A model generated the notes under the pieces. It searched no databases. It saw only the letters and a list, made by a program, of their open reading frames with translations, and was not told the origin of the DNA. A stretch of 64,000 nt of DNA, from positions 557,867 through 621,866 of the forward strand of contig OZ247501.1 of assembly GCA_965233735.1 (NCBI GenBank), read 5' to 3'. Shown piece by piece: positions 8,516 through 17,545 of the stretch (positions are counted from its first letter, which is position 1; each line of letters opens with the position of its first letter). The position numbers were made by a program, and so were the translations under genes. The stretch comes from Cytomitobacter sp965233735 (GTDB taxonomy: Bacteria; Pseudomonadota; Alphaproteobacteria; CAJXXZ01; 1604HC).

Positions 8516-9730
8516 CTAAAAATATTTTTTTATTAATTTTGTGAAGTGGACTCCTCTTTCTTCAAAATTTTTATATTGATCAAAAGATTGAAAACCTGGT
8601 GAGAAAATAATAGTTTCATCTTTATATTTGTATTTTATTTCTTTAATTGAACTTTCTAAATTATCATATATATTATGTTTAACATTTTTTTCAGATAGTA
8701 CACTTGATAGTATTTGACTGTTTTCTCCAACAATAAAAGCTTGTTTGATTCTTTCTAAAGGAATTTTATTTATAGAATTTTGACTTATATGAGAGCTTTT
8801 TCCTCCACAAATCCAAAATATATTACGGTGCTTTTGCAAAATAAAAGTAGCGCATTCTAAACTTGTACTTTTGCTATCATTAATAATAATTGGGTTGTTA
8901 TTAATTATTTCTTGCCTATGTTTTAGTGGTTTAAATGTGTTAAATGCTTTGATAATATTTTGAGAATCTATGTTTAATTTTCTGCATACTGAATAAGCTG
9001 ATAGAAGTGCATTATTGTCATTAGGTGATGTGCATGTTTTTAGTCCATTCTCATAAATGACTTTATTAATTAATGCATAATTAGCTTTTTTGTTTGTTAA
9101 AGAAATTGTATTGCAATTATTATGAGAACAATGAATATCATCTCCTAGCAACAAATATAAAGATAGCCTTCCTAAATTGCATTTTGCATCATAATATTCT
9201 TGATAAGATCTATATTGATCTAAATGGTGTTCTTTGATATTTAAAATAACACCTATATCAAATTTTGATTTAACAATTTCTAATTGAAATGATGATAGCT
9301 CTATAATTGGAATTTCATTTTCTTTTAAATTATCCATAGTAATGCCTAAATTTCCTACAGCACGTGCAGGCATACTGTTATTATTTAAAATATGAGCTAT
9401 AAGAGAAACTGTTGTCGATTTTCCAAAAGATCCTGTGCAAGCTATTTTTATTGTTTTATGCTTAGACAAAGAGAAAAAAATATCTATCTCATTATGAATA
9501 TGATCTTTTTTAACTAAATCCAAAAATTTATGATCTTTGATTCCAGGACTAAGAATAATATCAGTTATGTTTTGATTATTATATATTTCAAGTTTAATAT
9601 TTTTAGCTTTTAGTCTTTGAGATTCATTATCATCCCATATGCAAAATTTCTTATCATATTTAGTTAAAATTTTTGCGCAAGATTGATTAGAAACTCCGAA
9701 TCCTAAAAGGAGATAAATTTGATTTTCCAT
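8516..9730 (-). CDS. murD: UDP-N-acetylmuramoylalanine-D-glutamate ligase
   Basis: Adds D-glutamate to UDP-MurNAc-L-Ala in peptidoglycan precursor synthesis. The 404-residue protein has the N-terminal Rossmann-like start (YLLLGFGVSNQSCAKIL), the Mur ligase P-loop ACTGSFGKSTTVSL (GSFGKST at 100-106), the central block GVILNIKEHHLDQYRSYQEYYDAK, and the C-terminal DSKST...ICGGKS region. It is shorter than the typical 440-460 residues. Its start overlaps the end of mraY by 28 bases, and it is the last gene of the minus-strand murF-mraY-murD block. Confidence 0.93.
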   Translation of the reverse strand: MENQIYLLLGFGVSNQSCAKILTKYDKKFCIWDDNESQRLKAKNIKLEIYNNQNITDIILSPGIKDHKFLDLVKKDHIHNEIDIFFSLSKHKTIKIACTGSFGKSTTVSLIAHILNNNSMPARAVGNLGITMDNLKENEIPIIELSSFQLEIVKSKFDIGVILNIKEHHLDQYRSYQEYYDAKCNLGRLSLYLLLGDDIHCSHNNCNTISLTNKKANYALINKVIYENGLKTCTSPNDNNALLSAYSVCRKLNIDSQNIIKAFNTFKPLKHRQEIINNNPIIINDSKSTSLECATFILQKHRNIFWICGGKSSHISQNSINKIPLERIKQAFIVGENSQILSSVLSEKNVKHNIYDNLESSIKEIKYKYKDETIIFSPGFQSFDQYKNFEERGVHFTKLIKKYF

Positions 9731-10767
9731 AATATAACCACTACATTAATCGATATCATGAAATATATAAAAATTCTACTGACTGTCTTTTCATGGTAAT
9801 AGTGCTCAAAGTGATGGTGAATAGGTGCAATAATGAATATTTTTCTATTAAATAATTTTATAGAAATAATTTGAATAATAACAGATAAGGTTTCTAAAAC
9901 AAAAATACATCCTGTTAAGATCAACATCCACTCTTGATTTATAATTAAATAATTGGTTGCTATAAATGCTCCCAGTGACATTGAACCAACATCTCCCATG
10001 AAAACCTTTGCAGGATATTGATTGAAATTTAAAAAAGCAATAACGCAAATAATCATTAATAATAAGAAAACAATACTATTAAAGTATAAGCTAAATACTA
10101 TTGGAAAAAGCATGGCTATGATGCAAGTTGATCCAGCCAACCCATCTAACCCATCAGTTAAATTAACTGCATTAGAGCTAGATACAATAACAAATGTCCA
10201 CCACATCATTGCAAAATAGCTTATATTTAATTTTAATAATATCATAACAAATAAAGATAAAAATATTTGAAGTAATAATTTGTTTTTTGCATTCAGTCCT
10301 AGGTTATTCTTATAATATAATTTCCTATAATCATCATATAAGCCGATCAACCCAAATAATAACGTAGTTAATAATATGAAATAATCATATTTTGAAAATG
10401 TGATATACGATGATAAAATAAGTGAATGAAAAAGAAATGAAAACAAAATAATAATACCGCCTAAAGTTGGAATATTACACTTTACTTTATGTTTCTTTAT
10501 AAATTTCGAAATAGGTTGTTTGAACTTTATTTGGTTCTTCTTTATATAAAAATAAGTTGATAAAAATGTTAATGAAAAAGCAGAAAATAATATATTGGAT
10601 AATGATCCCATTAGTTTTATATTCATAAATTGAGATTCGATAAAATTCAAAGAAATAATAAATCCTAATATAAGCGTGGGAATTAATGTGATAGTTTTGA
10701 ATCTAGACAAGTGATTAATTAATCCTAATACAGATATTTGTATTATATTATATATTGTGATTTTCAT
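9703..10767 (-). CDS. mraY: Phospho-N-acetylmuramoyl-pentapeptide transferase
   Basis: Integral membrane enzyme that transfers phospho-MurNAc-pentapeptide to undecaprenyl phosphate to make lipid I. The 354-residue protein has about ten membrane segments and the family motifs NIPTLGG, FGLIGLYDDYRK (catalytic Asp pair), NAVNLTDGLDGLAGS, FMGDVGS and the loop IAPIHHHFEH. The start lies inside the end of murF (20-base overlap) and the end inside the start of murD, so murF, mraY and murD are probably one translation-coupled unit. The N-terminus is not well conserved, but the ATG at 10767 gives a normal length. Confidence 0.95.
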   Translation of the reverse strand: MKITIYNIIQISVLGLINHLSRFKTITLIPTLILGFIISLNFIESQFMNIKLMGSLSNILFSAFSLTFLSTYFYIKKNQIKFKQPISKFIKKHKVKCNIPTLGGIIILFSFLFHSLILSSYITFSKYDYFILLTTLLFGLIGLYDDYRKLYYKNNLGLNAKNKLLLQIFLSLFVMILLKLNISYFAMMWWTFVIVSSSNAVNLTDGLDGLAGSTCIIAMLFPIVFSLYFNSIVFLLLMIICVIAFLNFNQYPAKVFMGDVGSMSLGAFIATNYLIINQEWMLILTGCIFVLETLSVIIQIISIKLFNRKIFIIAPIHHHFEHYYHEKTVSRIFIYFMISINVVVILWKIKFISF

Positions 10768-11941
10768 ATTTGTTTTCTATGTATTGTACTATTAATTTTA
10801 TATCCGTGGAATTGCTCCCTTTAAATAAGATTACATCTCCTTCTCTAATAATCATATCTAAATGACTGCATACTTTCTTATAATCTTTGAATATAATTCC
10901 TGTGATTGATGACCACTCTCCAAGCAGAATAAGAATGTCAACATTGAAATCTACATCATGATATTTTTTAGTGTTGTCTCCTAGTTCTTTCATCTCACCA
11001 AGTACTGCTATTTTTCTTTCAGAATAAGACTGAAGCTGTTGAATAGATCTTTCCAGTGAAATAGGATTAGAGTTGAAGCTTCCATCTATTATTGTGAATT
11101 CTTGATTTTCTTTAGAAAGTATTTTTATATTGTTTCTTCCTTTAGAAAATTGAAATGTTTTTATATTAATAGATGCATTTGGAATATTTTCTAATTTTGC
11201 AATGTGCATAATAGAGAAAGAATTATATTCTTTAATATCATTAAAAGGGCAATCATTTATTGTATATTGCAAATTTTTAGGGCAATATTGTTTGCAAATT
11301 TCAGGAAAAATAGCATGTTTCTTTGTGTGATTAAGTATTATTGATTTGGATTGGGCAATGTGTTTTAAATCTTTGAAATTTTCTATATGACCTTGCCCTA
11401 TATTGGTAATAATTGAATAATCTGGATTTGCAATTGCAGCAAGTTGTTCCATTTCTCCTGGTTTATTAATTCCTAATTCTAGAATCAAATATTCAGGTAT
11501 ATGAGGCAAATTACATATGGTTAGAGCTAATCCATATATAGTATTATAACTTTCAGGAGTGGCAATTACATCTACATCTTGAAATGCGCATAACATTTGT
11601 TCTTTAGTTGATGTTTTTCCAGCAGTTCCTGTTATTCCAATTACCAATGAAGTTAAAGATTGCCTAACATTTTCTGTTAGCTTAATTAAAGCATTATCGG
11701 TGTTATTAACATAAATGATATATTTCATATATTTTTCAGACAATGACAACTTTCTATGAGCTACAACATATTTTGCTCCTTTTTGGAAAGCTTGCTCTGC
11801 AAATTCATGGCCATCTAGTTTATTTCCTTTGATGCAGAAAAATACATTTCCTTTGTGAACTTTTCTGCTGTCAATTGACAGGCCGCTTGCTGTGTCGGAT
11901 ACACCAAATATTTCTTTCATTGTTTTTTTGCTAATGAACAT
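10748..11941 (-). CDS. murF: UDP-MurNAc-tripeptide--D-alanyl-D-alanine ligase
   Basis: Adds D-Ala-D-Ala to the UDP-MurNAc-tripeptide. The 397-residue protein shows the MurF N-terminal domain (IDSRKVHKGNVFFCIKGNKLDGHEF), the ATP-binding loop GITGTAGKTSTKE (residues 102-114; the usual N of GSNGKT is A here) and ELGINKPGEMEQLAAIANPD followed by TNIGQGHIENF. A perfect TATAAT box (11948-11953 on the minus strand) ends only six bases before the ATG at 11941, with no ribosome site between, so the mRNA may be leaderless. It heads the murF-mraY-murD unit. Confidence 0.94.
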   Translation of the reverse strand: MFISKKTMKEIFGVSDTASGLSIDSRKVHKGNVFFCIKGNKLDGHEFAEQAFQKGAKYVVAHRKLSLSEKYMKYIIYVNNTDNALIKLTENVRQSLTSLVIGITGTAGKTSTKEQMLCAFQDVDVIATPESYNTIYGLALTICNLPHIPEYLILELGINKPGEMEQLAAIANPDYSIITNIGQGHIENFKDLKHIAQSKSIILNHTKKHAIFPEICKQYCPKNLQYTINDCPFNDIKEYNSFSIMHIAKLENIPNASINIKTFQFSKGRNNIKILSKENQEFTIIDGSFNSNPISLERSIQQLQSYSERKIAVLGEMKELGDNTKKYHDVDFNVDILILLGEWSSITGIIFKDYKKVCSHLDMIIREGDVILFKGSNSTDIKLIVQYIENKYENHNI

Positions 11942-11947
11942 TCAGTT

Positions 11948-11953
11948 ATTATA
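11948..11953 (-). promoter_or_regulatory. -10 box (TATAAT) just upstream of murF
   Basis: A consensus TATAAT on the minus strand, six bases from the ATG. A start of transcription seven bases downstream would fall on or beside the start codon. The -35 candidate (TTATGA, 17-base spacer) is weak. Confidence 0.45.
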
Positions 11954-12117
11954 CATGCAATTGTTAATATTCATAATTTTTTTTTAATTTAGATTTAATT
12001 TAATAAAAAACACTTTAAATTTACAGAAGTTAAAAATATTCTTACTGAAAATTCTTGGAATTTCTTTTCAACTTTAATTTATTTTGTTAGGTGAATTTTG
12101 CTTAGAATATGTGAGTA

Positions 12118-12801
12118 TTATGCTAGGATATGACATATAATCCCAAATAATATGATTCCTAACACACTGTCGAATCTGTCCCATATTCCACCATGACCTG
12201 GCAACCATGAAGCAAAGTCCTTTATTTGCAATTTTCTTTTTGCATATGATATTAATAAATCACCAATTTGCGCAAATATAGAAGCTGATATCATTATCCA
12301 TACTCCAAAATTCACAAAGAAATCCCAAGTCAAAGGAAAAATTAACGAATTATAAAGAGCTACAATTGAAATGTATGTAGGAATTAAAATTCCACCTAAA
12401 AATCCAGAAATAGTTTTGTTTGGACTTATTTTAGGTAGTAACTTTGCTCCTCCAATTATTTTTCCAGTAACATAAGCTGAAATATCTACCAAGCTAGCAA
12501 AAAATATAATTAGAAATATATTTTCATTTTCATTAATTAAGTAAATAAAACATGATAATAAATACAATAAGAAAATAAACACAATGCTATATTTAATTTT
12601 GTTTGAAGATTTGCTCTTATTAATTCCGTATATTAGCTCTAAAACCAATGCAACAAACACAATATAATAAAATAATGCTGTGTGCTTTGTCATTGAAAAT
12701 AATAAAATAACAGATAAATAGATTGTTCCAACTAAAATGCGTTTTGCTAATTCCGATTCAAACATACTGTTTAATGCATTAATATATTTTAATAAACACA
12801 T
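12118..12801 (-). CDS. cdsA: Phosphatidate cytidylyltransferase
   Basis: Makes CDP-diacylglycerol for phospholipid synthesis in the inner membrane. The 227-residue protein has about six or seven membrane segments and the CDP-diglyceride synthetase signature near the C-terminus: SYAKRKLQIKDFASWLPGHG followed by GIWDRFDS, with the metal-binding Asp residues. It is shorter than the usual 260-280 residues, mostly at the N-terminus. A ribosome site (GAGGTAAGT) precedes the ATG at 12801. It follows uppS after 49 bases, the usual uppS-cdsA order; dxr does not follow, and a gap of about 176 bases separates it from murF. Confidence 0.94.
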   Translation of the reverse strand: MCLLKYINALNSMFESELAKRILVGTIYLSVILLFSMTKHTALFYYIVFVALVLELIYGINKSKSSNKIKYSIVFIFLLYLLSCFIYLINENENIFLIIFFASLVDISAYVTGKIIGGAKLLPKISPNKTISGFLGGILIPTYISIVALYNSLIFPLTWDFFVNFGVWIMISASIFAQIGDLLISYAKRKLQIKDFASWLPGHGGIWDRFDSVLGIILFGIICHILA

Positions 12802-12850
12802 ACTTACCTCTTAGTGTAATAATATATCTTTTTTTAAATTTTTTTCCAAA

Positions 12851-13540
12851 TCATATTCCAAGTCGCCTATCTTTGTTTTTATATTTGTTCAAGCTATTTT
12901 GGAGCATTTGTATTGAAAAATTTGGCCAAAAAACATCAAGGAATTCTAATTCTGTATATGCCATTTGCCAAAGAAAAAAATTACTCAACCTAGATTCATA
13001 TCCAGTTCTAATGCATAAATCTGGATCTGGAATATCTTTAGTATATAAATATTTACTAAATTCATTTTCATTTATATTTTTAATTTCTCTCTGATTAAAC
13101 TTATTTAAAATCATATTTGCAGCATTTATAATATCTTGTCTTCCAGAATAATTTGCAACTAAGCAAATTGTTGATCTTGACCCATTGCATGTTTTTTCTT
13201 CAACTTTTGTAATCCAAGTTTTAATTTTATGTGGCAGGTTTTTTTTATCTCCTATAATTTTAACCTTTATATTCATTGATTTCCATTTTTGAATCATTTC
13301 TTCTCCATATATGTTAATCAGATTAAAAATTCCATATATTTCTTTAATGCTTCTAAACCAATTTTCAGATGAAAAACTATAAAAACTTAAATATTTAATA
13401 TCAAGAGATGTGCAGTATTCAATGATTTCCATCATTTTTTTTAATCCTGAATCATGACCTTTTGATAAATTAAGATTATGAGATTTGGCCCAACGTCTGT
13501 TGCCATCCATGATAAATGCAATATGATTCAAATGCTTCAC
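12851..13540 (-). CDS. uppS: Isoprenyl transferase (undecaprenyl diphosphate synthase)
   Basis: Condenses isopentenyl diphosphate onto farnesyl diphosphate to make the lipid carrier for peptidoglycan. Motifs: HIAFIMDGNRRWAKS (catalytic Asp and diphosphate-binding region), YLSFYSFSSENWFRS and the C-terminal DLCIRTGYESRLSNFFLWQM. The frame is open from a TTG at 13576, but the GTG at 13540 (VKHLNHIAFIMDG) puts the catalytic motif at its usual distance from the N-terminus. A TATACA box lies nine bases before that GTG. The promoter is back-to-back with that of tRNA-Glu. Confidence 0.93.
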   Translation of the reverse strand: MKHLNHIAFIMDGNRRWAKSHNLNLSKGHDSGLKKMMEIIEYCTSLDIKYLSFYSFSSENWFRSIKEIYGIFNLINIYGEEMIQKWKSMNIKVKIIGDKKNLPHKIKTWITKVEEKTCNGSRSTICLVANYSGRQDIINAANMILNKFNQREIKNINENEFSKYLYTKDIPDPDLCIRTGYESRLSNFFLWQMAYTELEFLDVFWPNFSIQMLQNSLNKYKNKDRRLGI

Positions 13541-13582
13541 AATTGAAATTGTATAGAATATATAATATATGATCAATTTTTA

Positions 13583-13610
13583 TTGAATTTTTGCTATTTT
13601 TTGTTAAACT
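13583..13610 (+). promoter_or_regulatory. Possible promoter of tRNA-Glu
   Basis: TTGAAT (13583-13588), a 16-base spacer and TAAACT (13605-13610), ending nine bases before the tRNA. The -10 matches the consensus at four of six positions. Confidence 0.4.
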
Positions 13611-13619
13611 AACATTAAT

Positions 13620-13692
13620 GCTCCCTTCGTCTAGTGGACTAGGACATTGCCTTCTCATGGCAGAAACAGGGGTTCAATTCCCCTAGGGAGTA
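13620..13692 (+). tRNA. tRNA-Glu (CTC anticodon)
   Basis: The sequence aligns base for base with alphaproteobacterial tRNA-Glu (CTTCGTCTAGTGG D arm; AACAGGGGTTCAATTCCCCT T arm). Acceptor arms are GCTCCCT/AGGGAGT with a G-T first pair, and the discriminator is A at 13692. The anticodon loop is TTCTCAT, giving CTC, so it should read only GAG. Genomes normally keep a tRNA-Glu(UUC); here C34 replaces U34, odd for an AT-rich genome. CCA is not encoded. The T-arm and acceptor 3' strand of this gene are the first part of the 89-bp tandem array that follows. Confidence 0.9.
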
Positions 13693-14168
13693 TTAAAAAT
13701 TTACAAAGAAATATAAGAATGAAGGAAAGAACAAGTTTTCTCAAGAAGTGAGAAAATGAAGTTAAATTCCCCTAGGGAGTATTAAAAATTTACAAAGAAA
13801 TATAAGAATGAAGGAAAGAACAAGTTTTCTCAAGAAGTGAGAAAATGAAGTTAAATTCCCCTAGGGAGTATTAAAAATTTACAAAGAAATATAAGAATGA
13901 AGGAAAGAACAAGTTTTCTCAAGAAGTGAGAAAATGAAGTTAAATTCCCCTAGGGAGTATTAAAAATTTACAAAGAAATATAAGAATGAAGGAAAGAACA
14001 AGTTTTCTCAAGAAGTGAGAAAATGAAGTTAAATTCCCCTAGGGAGTATTAAAAATTTACAAAGAAATATAAGAATGAAGGAAAGAACAAGTTTTCTCAA
14101 GAAGTGAGAAAATGAAGTTAAATTCCCCTAGGGAGTATTAAAAATTTACAAAGAAATATAAGAATGAA
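13676..14168 (+). repeat. 89-bp tandem repeat array, 5.5 copies, seeded by the 3' end of tRNA-Glu
   Basis: Units start at 13676, 13765, 13854, 13943, 14032 and 14121 (the last is partial, about 48 bases), an exact 89-base period. Copies 2 to 5 look identical. The first 16 bases of every unit repeat the tRNA 3' end (AATTCCCCTAGGGAGT, T-arm plus acceptor strand). Each full unit also holds a perfect 7-bp hairpin, TTTTCTC/GAGAAAA with loop AAGAAGT. There is no open frame through the array (89 is not a multiple of three). The array contains no unique spacers, so it is not a CRISPR. Confidence 0.95.
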
Positions 14169-14309
14169 ATACGCAGTTAAAATTAATTCATATGATATGT
14201 AAATTTAACATAAATCTTTTAAAGTACTAATTTTAATATTATAAAGCAAGAAAGCAACATATGTTTTGATCCTAAAAAACAAACAAGGCATTTTTTTGTA
14301 TTAATAAGA

Positions 14310-14337
14310 TTGAAACAGCCTGCAGTAATGTTATAAT
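14310..14337 (+). promoter_or_regulatory. Promoter of the 582-residue ankyrin gene
   Basis: TTGAAA (14310-14315), a 16-base spacer and an extended -10 TG-T-TATAAT (hexamer 14332-14337). The ATG at 14344 begins six bases after the -10, so transcription would start on or beside the start codon. Confidence 0.6.
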
Positions 14338-14343
14338 AATATT

Positions 14344-16092
14344 ATGAAAAAAATAAGTATGATTTATGGATCTATATTTTTATTGAATATGTTTGCAGGT
14401 GTAAATGATGATTTTATGTCTGCAATTTGTTGTAATGACATAGGGAAAGTTCAAAGCTCATTAAAAAATGGAGCAGATATTAATTTATCAGACGGTTATC
14501 GTAATGCAGCTATTCATTTTGCTGCTAGAAACAATTATGTTGAATTAGTCAAGATTCTATTAGAAAGTGGAGCAGATGTTAATTTAGCAGGCTATGATAA
14601 TAATTCACCTATTCATTTTGCTTCTAAAAACGACAATGTTGAATTAGTCAAGATTCTGTTAGAAAGTGGAGCAGATGTTAATTTAGCAAACTCTTATCTT
14701 CAGGCGCCTATTCATTTTGCTTCTAAAAACGATAATGTTGAATTAGTCAAGATTCTGTTAGAAAGAGGAGCAAAAGTTAATTTAGCAGACTTTTATAGTA
14801 ATACACCTATTCATTTTGCTGCTGAAAACAATAATGTTGAATTAGTAAAGATTCTGGTAGAAATTGGAGCATATGTTAATTTAAAAGACTCTAATCGTAA
14901 TGCACCTATTCATTTTGCTGCTAAAAACAATAATGTTGAATTAGTCAAAATTCTGGTAGAAGCTGAAGCAGATGTTAATTTAACAGACTCTGATAATAAT
15001 GCACCTATTCATTTTGCTGCTGAAAACGATAATGTTGAATTAGTCAAGATTCTGGTAGAAGCTGAAGCAAATATTAATTTAACAGGCTCTAATCGTAATG
15101 CACCTATTCATTTTGCTGCTGAAAATGATAATGTTGAATTAGTCAAGATTCTGTTAAAAAGTGGAGCAGATATTAAGTTAGCAAACTCTGATCATAATGC
15201 ACCTATTCATTTTGCTGCTAAAAACAATAATGTTGAATTAGTTAAAATTCTGGTAGAAGCTGAAGCATATGTTAATTTAATAAACTCTTATCTTAAGGCG
15301 CCTATTCATTTTGCTGCTAAAAACAATAATGTTGAATTAGTCAAGATTCTTGTAAAAACTGGAGCAGATGTTAATTTAACAGACTCTGATAATAATGCAC
15401 CTATTCATTTTGCTGCTGAAAACGATAATGTTGAATTAGTCAAGATTCTGGTAGAAGCTGAAGCAAATATTAATTTAACAGGCTCTAATCGTAATGCACC
15501 TATTCATTTTGCTGCTGAAAATGATAATGTTGAATTAGTCAAGATTCTGTTAAAAAGTGGAGCAGATATTAAGTTAGCAAACTCTGATCATAATGCACCT
15601 ATTCATTTTGCTGCTAAAAACAATAATGTTGCATTAGTTAAGATTCTGGTAGAAACTGGAGCAGATGTTAATTTAGCAGACTCTGATAATAATGCACCTA
15701 TTCATTTTGCTGCTAAAAACAATAATTATGATATGCTTTGTGCTATTTTTCATAATTATTCTATTTTGAATAATAACAACGCATGCGTTAACATTAAAGG
15801 CAGAGACGACTATACAGCACTTCATTTTGCTGCACAGTGCGGTCATACTAATATGGTTAGAATTCTTATGTATGCTGGAGCAGATATGAATGCTAAAACT
15901 AATACTGTGGAAGGTGATGCCCCAATGCATTTGGCTGCAAGGGAAGGACATGTTGAGGCGCTCGAAATGTTCTTCAAGGTACATGATGAAGTAAGGGAAA
16001 TTAAAAGAAAAGAGAAAATAAATGCAGAAAAACGTATAAATATAAGTAACGCGCCACATTCAAGGGGGTCGCAATACAATTCTCAATGTTAG
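14344..16092 (+). CDS. Secreted ankyrin-repeat protein with about 16 repeats
   Basis: 582 residues. A hydrophobic N-terminus (MKKISMIYGSIFLLNMFAGV) resembles a signal peptide; the rest is a nearly uninterrupted stack of about 16 ankyrin repeats of 33 residues with the consensus NAPIHFAAKNNNVELVKILV. Repeats 6-9 and 10-13 are near-identical blocks: matching DNA recurs at a distance of 396 bases (for example 15001 and 15397), which shows a recent duplication of four repeats. The last two or three repeats (from about 15730) are diverged and resemble ordinary ankyrin repeats; the tail is basic and polar (EIKRKEKINAEKRINI). No catalytic domain is seen. A host-directed effector is likely by analogy with other endosymbionts, but not shown here. 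Confidence 0.88.
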   Translation: MKKISMIYGSIFLLNMFAGVNDDFMSAICCNDIGKVQSSLKNGADINLSDGYRNAAIHFAARNNYVELVKILLESGADVNLAGYDNNSPIHFASKNDNVELVKILLESGADVNLANSYLQAPIHFASKNDNVELVKILLERGAKVNLADFYSNTPIHFAAENNNVELVKILVEIGAYVNLKDSNRNAPIHFAAKNNNVELVKILVEAEADVNLTDSDNNAPIHFAAENDNVELVKILVEAEANINLTGSNRNAPIHFAAENDNVELVKILLKSGADIKLANSDHNAPIHFAAKNNNVELVKILVEAEAYVNLINSYLKAPIHFAAKNNNVELVKILVKTGADVNLTDSDNNAPIHFAAENDNVELVKILVEAEANINLTGSNRNAPIHFAAENDNVELVKILLKSGADIKLANSDHNAPIHFAAKNNNVALVKILVETGADVNLADSDNNAPIHFAAKNNNYDMLCAIFHNYSILNNNNACVNIKGRDDYTALHFAAQCGHTNMVRILMYAGADMNAKTNTVEGDAPMHLAAREGHVEALEMFFKVHDEVREIKRKEKINAEKRINISNAPHSRGSQYNSQC

Positions 16093-16711
16093 AGAAATTT
16101 TTTTATATTACAATTATTGAAAATACACTATATATAGATTTGAAGATAATAAATAACTTTAAGTGTTATAACAAATGGACATGATATTCAATAAAAAATC
16201 TAGTAATAAAAAGATGCCTCTTATGTTCTATTAACAATAAAAATACAATAATTGGGTAGCGTTTTTATTTAATGCATTTGCATAATATGAAAAATAATTT
16301 CATAAATCTATAAAAAAATGAAAAATTGCCAATCTATATTATTTTGAGATTGATAATTCAACAATCATGCTTTGATAAGAATAGCATTGCAAGTTATGTA
16401 GATAATATATTTATATCAACCCATAGTGGAGGAAAAAATATTATATTTTTATAATAAAATCTCTTTGAAGTTTTTTAATTTCATCAGATTTTAGTTTTAT
16501 TCTCACTTTATTATAAAGTCATAATATGAAATTTTGATTTATTCTTTGTTATATTGTTGCTTTAATGAAAACATTCAAAATAAAAAAGATGATAATTATT
16601 TTATTTGATAGAAGCAATAATTATATAACATATTTTATGTATTAGATATTGAACAAGTGATAAGCAATTTAATGACGCTGTGGCAATATATAAATGCAAT
16701 TAATATGTAAG
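16093..16711. other. Non-coding spacer between ankyrin gene and miaA
   Basis: About 620 AT-rich bases at the 3' ends of both neighbours. No gene, tRNA or repeat could be supported. Confidence 0.5.
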
Positions 16712-17545
16712 CTAATCAATTATTTCATCAAATCTCATTTTGTTTTTGAACCAAGTTCTTTGTTGTTTTGCATATTGCATTGTTCGGATTAATATTAAAT
16801 TCTTCATTTCCTGTGATGTTATCTCTTTGTTGAAGAATTTATAGATTTCCTCAACCCCTATAATGTATTTTATATGTTTAGGTATTTTATCATATGTATT
16901 ATATTGGTCAAATAAAGATTGAACTTCAGTTAAAACATTTGGGAACATAGAGTCTAATCTTTTAATAGCTGATTTCATAATTTCATTCTTGTTTTTGGAA
17001 ATATATATAGAGTGAAAATCAAGGTTTATTAATTTTGTTTTTGTTTGTTTGCCCCACCATGAGTAAGGTTTTTTAGTTCCATTAAATACATTTATAGATC
17101 TAATCAATCTATATCTATCTTGCGCATTAATATTTAGTTCTGAATCTAGTGAATTAGCTTTGTTATATAATTCTTCATTTGATAACATTTCTAATTGGCT
17201 TTCATACTCTACATCAGGAATTTGAATGAATCCTTCTTTTAGTGCATTTAAATAAAATCCTGTTCCTCCTACAATGATTGGAATTTTGCCATTAGATAGT
17301 ACTTCTTCAATAACTTTAATTGCGTCTTTTATCCAAATCATTAAATCTATTCTATTTTCATGAGGAAAGTAATTATATAAGTAATGATTTTCTAAGTTTT
17401 TTGGTTGAGCAGTTAGAATTGGCAAAATGTTATAAACTTGTTTGCTGTCAGCATTTATTATTGATCCATTTATTTTTTCAGATAATTCAAAAGCAAAAGA
17501 TGATTTCCCACTAGCAGTTGGTCCTGCAATGATATAAGATTTCAT
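16712..17545 (-). CDS. miaA: tRNA dimethylallyltransferase
   Basis: Transfers a dimethylallyl group to A37 of tRNAs that read codons starting with U. The 277-residue protein has the P-loop GPTASGKS (8-15), the substrate motif INADSKQVY, IPIIVGGTGFYLNAL, and the later QDRYRLIRSINVF and QYAKQQRTWFKN blocks. The length is slightly below the usual 290-310 residues. Its ATG overlaps the stop of trmB by four bases, so trmB and miaA form a two-gene unit devoted to tRNA modification. The isoprenoid donor is also used by uppS. Confidence 0.95.
   Translation of the reverse strand: MKSYIIAGPTASGKSSFAFELSEKINGSIINADSKQVYNILPILTAQPKNLENHYLYNYFPHENRIDLMIWIKDAIKVIEEVLSNGKIPIIVGGTGFYLNALKEGFIQIPDVEYESQLEMLSNEELYNKANSLDSELNINAQDRYRLIRSINVFNGTKKPYSWWGKQTKTKLINLDFHSIYISKNKNEIMKSAIKRLDSMFPNVLTEVQSLFDQYNTYDKIPKHIKYIIGVEEIYKFFNKEITSQEMKNLILIRTMQYAKQQRTWFKNKMRFDEIID

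Noticed and set aside
15673..16079. Minus-strand frames inside the ankyrin gene
   Set aside because: They mirror the repetitive codon pattern of the ankyrin gene and have no independent support.
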